This document shows, piece by piece, positions 42,966 to 43,599 of a stretch of 43,599 nt of DNA. The notes beneath the pieces were generated by a model, which had not been told where the DNA came from, did not search any database, and saw only the letters and a list, made by a program, of their open reading frames with translations. Origin of the DNA: Gemmatimonadota bacterium (GTDB lineage: Bacteria; Gemmatimonadota; Gemmatimonadetes; Longimicrobiales; Gaopeijiaceae); the NCBI GenBank assembly GCA_007125125.1, contig SLDT01000238.1, positions 1-43,599 of the forward strand, written 5' to 3'. Every line of letters starts with the position of its first letter. Position 1 is the first letter of the stretch. The translations under genes were made by a program, and so were the position numbers.

Positions 42966-43599
42966 GGCGTAGGCCACGAGTTCGGCGGGGTGCCCCGCCT
43001 GCGCCACGGAAAGGACGATGTACTGGCGTCCCCGGTGCATGTACGTCATCGGGGCGGTGTTCGTCGGAGCGGGGATCTCGATCGTGCCGAGCGTCTCGCC
43101 CGAGCGCTTGTCCACGGCGTGGAAGAGCGGGCGGGCGCCTCGACCCTCGCCGTACATGAGGAGGCTCCCGGTCACGAGCACGGTGGCGTGCGCGCGCTGG
43201 CCCGTGTTTCCGAGATCGACCCCGGCGAGGGCCGGGTGGTTGCGGACGTTGTCCGGGGTGTCTCCGTTCGGAATCCACCAGAGGGTCTCGCCCGTGTTCA
43301 GGTCGATCGCGGTGATCCGTCCGTACGGCGGCTTCCAGAGGGGGAGTCCCTGCGGCCCCGACACGCCTCCCGGACCCCGGGTCACGTAGCGCATATTCGA
43401 CTCCGGGTCGACCTCGGTGCCCGGGATGAGCCGGGGAGCGCTGCATCCCTTGATCGAGGCCACGTAGAGGATCCCGGTCTCCGGGTCGACTGCCGATCCG
43501 CCGGGGATGTTCGCACCCCCGTTCGCGCCGGGACAGTGGATCGCCGCGAGGATTCCCTCGTCCTCGTCGGGGAGGGCGGGAGGATTGAAGAGGGGGCCG
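42954..43599 (-). CDS. PQQ-dependent dehydrogenase-like beta-propeller protein, C-terminal part
   Basis: Only the last 215 residues are inside the window; the start lies beyond 43599. The sequence reads as quinoprotein propeller repeats: GGSAVDPETGILYVASIKG, RITAIDLNTGETLWWIPNGD, NTGQRAHATVLVTGSLLMYG, FHAVDKRSGETLGTIEIP, then TAPMTYMHRGRQYIVLSVAQ, close to the C-terminus of glucose/alcohol quinoprotein dehydrogenases. Such enzymes oxidise sugars or alcohols in the periplasm and pass electrons to quinone or cytochrome. The substrate cannot be told from this part. The gene ends convergently with the ATPase gene, 19 nt away. Confidence 0.82.
   Translation of the reverse strand, partial: GPLFNPPALPDEDEGILAAIHCPGANGGANIPGGSAVDPETGILYVASIKGCSAPRLIPGTEVDPESNMRYVTRGPGGVSGPQGLPLWKPPYGRITAIDLNTGETLWWIPNGDTPDNVRNHPALAGVDLGNTGQRAHATVLVTGSLLMYGEGRGARPLFHAVDKRSGETLGTIEIPAPTNTAPMTYMHRGRQYIVLSVAQAGHPAELVAYALPD

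Noticed and set aside
1-43599. CRISPR array, phage, transposon or defence island
   Set aside because: No regular direct repeats with spacers, no transposase, integrase, nuclease or toxin-antitoxin genes, and no composition break that I can see.

Overview
This is a GC-rich bacterial chromosome segment with short intergenic gaps and many start/stop overlaps. Start codons include ATG, GTG and TTG. I recognise about 29 protein genes, two of them cut by the window edges. I see no tRNA, rRNA, CRISPR array, transposase, integrase or phage gene. Many exported peptidases and lipoproteins, a TolC-MFP-RND pump and a beta-barrel protein indicate a Gram-negative cell with an outer membrane. The mix of exported M14/M16/M19/M55/S9/S51 hydrolases, a sulfocyanin-like cupredoxin, an archaeal-type phosphoglycerate mutase, CstA next to an ArsA-like ATPase, and a PQQ-type propeller protein resembles Gemmatimonadota. 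That placement is an inference from gene content, not from a marker phylogeny.

Layout. 1-2372: N-terminus of a leftward membrane-anchored protein, divergent argJ, and a sulfocyanin-like lipoprotein closed by a textbook terminator. 2557-6120: exported M14 carboxypeptidase and a GCS2-type ligase fused to a CBS pair. 6187-9917, leftward: Ycf46-like AAA+ ATPase, MscS channel, PLP aminotransferase. 10083-15412, rightward: ApgM, TPR protein, catalytic and non-catalytic M16 peptidases, Nudix hydrolase, mostly coupled by overlaps. 15623-19334: ECF sigma factor, zinc-finger anti-sigma factor, DNA polymerase III delta (TTG start) and a SPOR-domain protein whose frame runs through a perfect hairpin. 19444-21825: Cu(+) P-type ATPase.

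21865-29780: leftward cardiolipin synthase, rightward M19 dipeptidase lipoprotein, leftward M55 D-aminopeptidase, beta-barrel protein and secreted S51 peptidase, then rightward nadB. 29853-35349: a three-gene TolC/MFP/RND efflux operon with ATGA and GTGA overlaps, colliding tail-to-tail (64 nt overlap) with an exported S9 peptidase.

38039-42934 is the most interesting block: an apparent operon of exported RidA-family lipoprotein, Tat-exported sarcosine-oxidase-like flavoprotein, CstA, an 88-residue protein ending in Cys-Cys, and an ArsA/GET3-type ATPase. The first three could form a periplasmic route that oxidises an amine or amino acid, hydrolyses the imine and imports the keto acid. The last two are a small-protein/ATPase pair of unknown role. 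The window ends in the C-terminal half of a leftward quinoprotein-dehydrogenase-like gene.

Functions come from motifs read by eye in the translations. No database search was run, so substrate-level assignments are tentative.
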